Below the pieces are notes generated by a model, which was given only the letters and a program-made list of their open reading frames with translations, had not been told where the DNA came from and searched no databases. The translations under genes were made by a program, and so were the position numbers. This document shows, in pieces, positions 61,839-64,000 of a DNA stretch of 64,000 bases. The stretch comes from JAGTQI01 sp038868115 (GTDB lineage: Archaea; Thermoproteota; Bathyarchaeia; Bathyarchaeales; Bathycorpusculaceae), in the NCBI GenBank assembly GCA_038868115.1, contig JAWBXA010000003.1, forward strand, positions 1 through 64,000, given 5' to 3'. The first letter of the stretch is position 1. The number at the start of each line of letters is the position of its first letter.

Positions 61839-62516
61839 TTAGGGTCCTTGGATTATAGCTTTTGCTGTGCTTGTTCCTATGCGGTTGGCGCCAGCCTCTA
61901 TCATGGCAACAGCATCGGCATAAGTCCTGATGCCACCCGCAGCCTTCACGCCCATGTCTTTCCCAACCACTTGACGCATAAGCTTAACATCTTCAACTGT
62001 GGCGCCTTTGCCAAACAACCCAGTTGAAGTCTTGACGAAGTCTGCCCCGATCTCCTTGGCTATCTTGCAAGCAGTTATCTTTTCCTCAGTGGTTAACAAC
62101 GGCGTTTCAATAATCACTTTAACAATTACATCTTGAAACAAACGTTTAACGTCGACAACAGCCCTTATGTCCCGCCTAACAAACTCATAGTCTCCAGATT
62201 TTAATGCACCCAAATTAACAACCATGTCTAGTTCGCGTGCTCCGTCTTCGACGGCTTTTATAGCTTCTAACGCTTTAACTTCTGGGAGGGCGACACCAAA
62301 AGGGAAGCCTACGGTGGAGCAAACCTTAATATTTGTACCTTTAAGAAGCGACGCAGCCAATTTTACGTATGTAGGGTTTACAACAACGCAACAAAACCCA
62401 TATTGAGCCGCATCGCGACACAAATTTTCAACTTCGCTCTTTGTTGCCGCAGCCTTAACAAGCGTTGAATCAACAATTTTTGCGAGCTGTTTCCGCGAAA
62501 TACTCAACCGTTCCAC
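61839..62516 (-). CDS. deoC: Deoxyribose-phosphate aldolase
   Basis: About 226 residues, TIM barrel: IDSTLVKAAATKSEVENLC, VGFPFGVALPEVKALEA, MVVNLGALKSGDYEFV, KVIIETPLLTTEEKITAC, FVKTSTGLFGKGATVEDV (Schiff-base Lys) and GIRTYADAVAMIEAGANRIGTS. Cleaves deoxyribose 5-phosphate to acetaldehyde and glyceraldehyde 3-phosphate. The open frame reaches 62609, but the first residues (RRSRVQFPAGPLL) are a tRNA read as protein. A GTG at 62516 with GAAGGTT upstream is preferred. Confidence 0.92.
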   Translation of the reverse strand: MERLSISRKQLAKIVDSTLVKAAATKSEVENLCRDAAQYGFCCVVVNPTYVKLAASLLKGTNIKVCSTVGFPFGVALPEVKALEAIKAVEDGARELDMVVNLGALKSGDYEFVRRDIRAVVDVKRLFQDVIVKVIIETPLLTTEEKITACKIAKEIGADFVKTSTGLFGKGATVEDVKLMRQVVGKDMGVKAAGGIRTYADAVAMIEAGANRIGTSTAKAIIQGP

Positions 62517-62561
62517 CTTAACCTTCAAAGAACCATTCGCGCATTTATTGATTTCTAAAAG

Positions 62562-62662
62562 CGGGCCCGCCGGGAATTGAACCCGGGACCTACGGGTTAA
62601 GAGCCTCAACCCATCCCGTGCAGCGGTTGGTCCGCCGCTCTACCTTACTGAGCTACGGGCCC
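62562..62662 (-). tRNA. tRNA-Lys (CTT) with non-canonical intron
   Basis: Acceptor GGGCCCG/CGGGCCC, D arm GCTC-AGTAAGGTA-GAGC and T arm CCGGG-TTCAATT-CCCGG are complete; discriminator G. The anticodon loop CTCTTAA gives CTT (Lys), but the 5' half of the anticodon stem is split: GCGG, then 27 extra bases, then G. Removing them gives GCGGG/CCCGT and a normal 74-base tRNA. Confidence 0.85.
62605..62631 (-). other. Intron in the anticodon stem of tRNA-Lys (position 30/31)
   Basis: 27 bases between stem bases 30 and 31 (or 29/30, since the boundary can slide one base). The end of the intron (GGGTTGAG) can pair with exon sequence CTTAACCC, a helix of the kind needed for a bulge-helix-bulge splice site. 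Confidence 0.7.
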
Positions 62663-62850
62663 TTTCATTTATGCCAATTTAATATCGCTTTTAATAAATT
62701 TAGCTTTCCGAAGGGTTTATTATGTCAAAAATAATATTCATGCTTCTTCATCAGGTTTATGAGATAGATTAGACAGACATGTCGATTAAGCCGATAAATG
62801 GAGATTGTTGGAAATGGTTTTAAGCTTTTGATGCTTGTTATGTAGAAGGG

Positions 62851-63654
62851 GTGTTTTTGGGCGAACTTGTGTTTGTAGGTTTAGGGCTGCACGATGATGC
62901 AGGCATAAGCCTTAACGGTTTAGCAGAAGTTAAAAGCGCTGACAGCATTTTCATCGAGCTTTACACCAGCTTGATGCCCAACTTTTCTTTAGAGCGTTTT
63001 GCAAGTTTAGCTGGCAAAAGTTTGCGGGTTGTTTCCCGTAGGGAATTGGAGGAGGAGAACGGCGAAGTTGTTTTGAAGGTTGCAGAGCGTGGAAAAGCCG
63101 TTTTACTAGTCCCCGGCGACCCTTTTATCGCGACCACTCATGTGGCCCTAAGGGTTGCGGCTGAGAAGCGTGGAATAAGGACACGTGTTGTTCATGGTGC
63201 ATCTATAATTTCTGCCGCTATTGGGCTGTCTGGCTTACACAATTACAAGTTTGGTAAGAGTGTGACCATCCCTTTTCCAGAAAACTTTTCGGAAGCTCCC
63301 TACATGGTGGTTGCCCAAAACAAAGGGCTTGGACTTCACACGCTCTGCTTGCTGGACATAGATGTGGAAAAAAATCGTTACTTAAATGTTAGGGAAGCTC
63401 TTGAAACTCTTCTGAAGATTGAGGAAAAGTGGAAAATGGACGTTGTAACTAGCAAAACACTTGTTGTTGTGGTGGCTAGGGCTGGAAGCCCGAATCCCAT
63501 AGTTATGGCCGACTTTGTCAATGAACTTTTAAACCGTAATTTTGGTGGTCCGCCCTACAGCCTCATTTTTCCCGGAAAACTTCATTTTATGGAAGCCGAA
63601 GCCTTAATCGTGCTTGCTGGTGCTCCGTCAAGCGTTTTGGAGCTGGTGGAATGA
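62851..63654 (+). CDS. dphB: Diphthine synthase
   Basis: 267 residues. Tetrapyrrole-methylase-fold AdoMet enzyme that methylates the elongation factor 2 histidine in diphthamide synthesis: FVGLGLHDDAGISLNGLAEVKSADSIFIELYTS (N-terminus), LVPGDPFIATTHVALRV, HGASIISAAIGLSGLHNYKFG and RAGSPNPIVMADFVNELL. GTG start with GAAGGG upstream. Overlaps the DUF357 gene by four bases. Confidence 0.95.
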   Translation: MFLGELVFVGLGLHDDAGISLNGLAEVKSADSIFIELYTSLMPNFSLERFASLAGKSLRVVSRRELEEENGEVVLKVAERGKAVLLVPGDPFIATTHVALRVAAEKRGIRTRVVHGASIISAAIGLSGLHNYKFGKSVTIPFPENFSEAPYMVVAQNKGLGLHTLCLLDIDVEKNRYLNVREALETLLKIEEKWKMDVVTSKTLVVVVARAGSPNPIVMADFVNELLNRNFGGPPYSLIFPGKLHFMEAEALIVLAGAPSSVLELVE

Positions 63655-63950
63655 GCCTAACCAAGCTTGTTGAAAAATACATTATTTCTGCCGACCGCGT
63701 TTTTGACGAAATAACAGTTGTAAATGGTTATGCTGGTTTTTTCAATGCTAAGGTTAAGCAAGTTTTGGAGCTTGCAAAAGCCTATTTGCAAGATGCAAAG
63801 TATTATAGGGATTGTGGAAAACTAGAAGTGAGCCTCGCTTCTGTAGCTTACTGTGAGGGGCTGCTTGACGCCCTAAAAATGTTGGGAATGGTGAAGTTTG
63901 AATGGCCGAAGAAAAAAGTAGAGGAGAACGAAGGAGAAAGCGGAAGGTAG
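63651..63950 (+). CDS. DUF357 domain protein
   Basis: 99 residues, helical: LVEKYIISADRVFDEITV, VKQVLELAKAYLQDAKYYRDCGKLEVSLASVAYCEGLLDALKMLG. This is the small archaeal DUF357 family, which commonly sits beside RNA- or cofactor-related genes. Translationally coupled to dphB (ATGA overlap) and overlapping the next gene's start. Function unknown. Confidence 0.88.
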   Translation: MSLTKLVEKYIISADRVFDEITVVNGYAGFFNAKVKQVLELAKAYLQDAKYYRDCGKLEVSLASVAYCEGLLDALKMLGMVKFEWPKKKVEENEGESGR

Positions 63951-64000
63951 TTTTGGCCTCGGGGGTTTTTGACCTCCTTCATCTTGGACATGTGCGTTAT
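63902..64000 (+). CDS. ribL: FAD synthase/cytidylyltransferase-like protein (3' end cut by window edge)
   Basis: Only 33 codons fit in the window. After a basic start (MAEEKSRGERRRKRK) comes VVLASGVFDLLHLGHVRY, with the GxFDxxHxGH nucleotidyltransferase motif. In archaea this exact form is typical of RibL FAD synthase; related adenylyltransferases (pantetheine-phosphate) also carry it. The ATG at 63902 overlaps the DUF357 gene by 49 bases. Confidence 0.75.
   Translation, partial: MAEEKSRGERRRKRKVVLASGVFDLLHLGHVRY

Noticed and set aside
62517..62609. N-terminal extension of deoC (RRSRVQFPAGPLL)
   Set aside because: These residues are the T arm and acceptor of the tRNA-Lys gene read as protein. 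The enzyme begins at the GTG near 62516.
1..64000. CRISPR arrays, insertion sequences, prophage genes and rRNA
   Set aside because: No regularly spaced repeats, transposase, integrase, phage structural genes or rRNA were found anywhere in the window.

Overview
The window looks like a scaffold of an anaerobic archaeon of the TACK group, most likely a Bathyarchaeia-type lineage. The evidence is an unsplit RNA polymerase A subunit (1,272 aa) and unsplit B subunit (1,121 aa), ribosomal protein L30e and NusA in the archaeal order, diphthine synthase, archaeal NadA and thiolase/DUF35 genes, intron-bearing tRNAs, TATA-box promoters and frequent TTG/GTG starts. Anaerobic life is suggested by class III ribonucleotide reductase being the only reductase present. 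Three runs of N (1424-1522, 7619-7717, 21888-21985) mark scaffold joins. The first is flanked by a perfect 128-bp repeat, so it is almost certainly an unmerged contig overlap.

Layout. 1-5.6 kb: cell-surface proteins with cohesin-like, PKD and InlB-type repeats and C-terminal membrane anchors, including a near-identical partial gene duplication. 5.6-12.9 kb: a membrane-anchored caspase-fold-like protein, an Lrp-type regulator, a DUF2148 iron-sulfur protein, thioredoxin with a tiny membrane protein, NikR, NadA and a THUMP RNA methyltransferase. 12.9-21.5 kb: intron-containing tRNA-Leu, then rpoB-rpoA-rpl30e-nusA. 21.6-25.0 kb: a three-gene operon for a compact SMC5-like ATPase, a kleisin-like protein and a tandem winged-helix (KITE/Nse-like) protein. 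This is the most notable system in the window. 25.3-34.9 kb: a membrane/coiled-coil/SPFH-zinc-ribbon operon, a P-loop kinase, glycosyltransferase, thiolase with its DUF35 partner, HAD phosphatase, nitroreductase, TauE/SafE permease and a ModE-type regulator. 34.9-35.5 kb: RpoH (Rpo5) carrying an N-terminal domain that looks like the jaw of eukaryotic Rpb5. 35.6-41.8 kb: tldD-tldE, then nrdR-nrdD-nrdG with an NrdR-box-like palindrome over the promoter. 42-47.3 kb: a decayed acetyltransferase, a cytoplasmic multi-PAS/GAF histidine kinase with its response regulator, and two paralogous small signalling-type proteins. 48-50.8 kb: a polyprenol-kinase-like membrane protein, then an mttB-like pseudogene abutting a truncated peptide-binding-protein gene. 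51-57.7 kb: tRNA-Ile, tRNA-Arg, a MacB-type ABC exporter pair and a 1,157-aa surface protein. 58-64 kb: DUF998, histone-deacetylase-family protein, argS, deoC, tRNA-Lys with a non-canonical intron, dphB, a DUF357 gene and the 5' end of a nucleotidyltransferase gene.

Together the region mixes information-processing core (polymerase, tRNAs, ArgS, DphB, Trm14-like), deoxynucleotide supply under NrdR control, chromosome organisation (SMC operon), and an accessory surface and signalling set. Family calls rest on recalled motifs read from the translated sequence. No database search was run.
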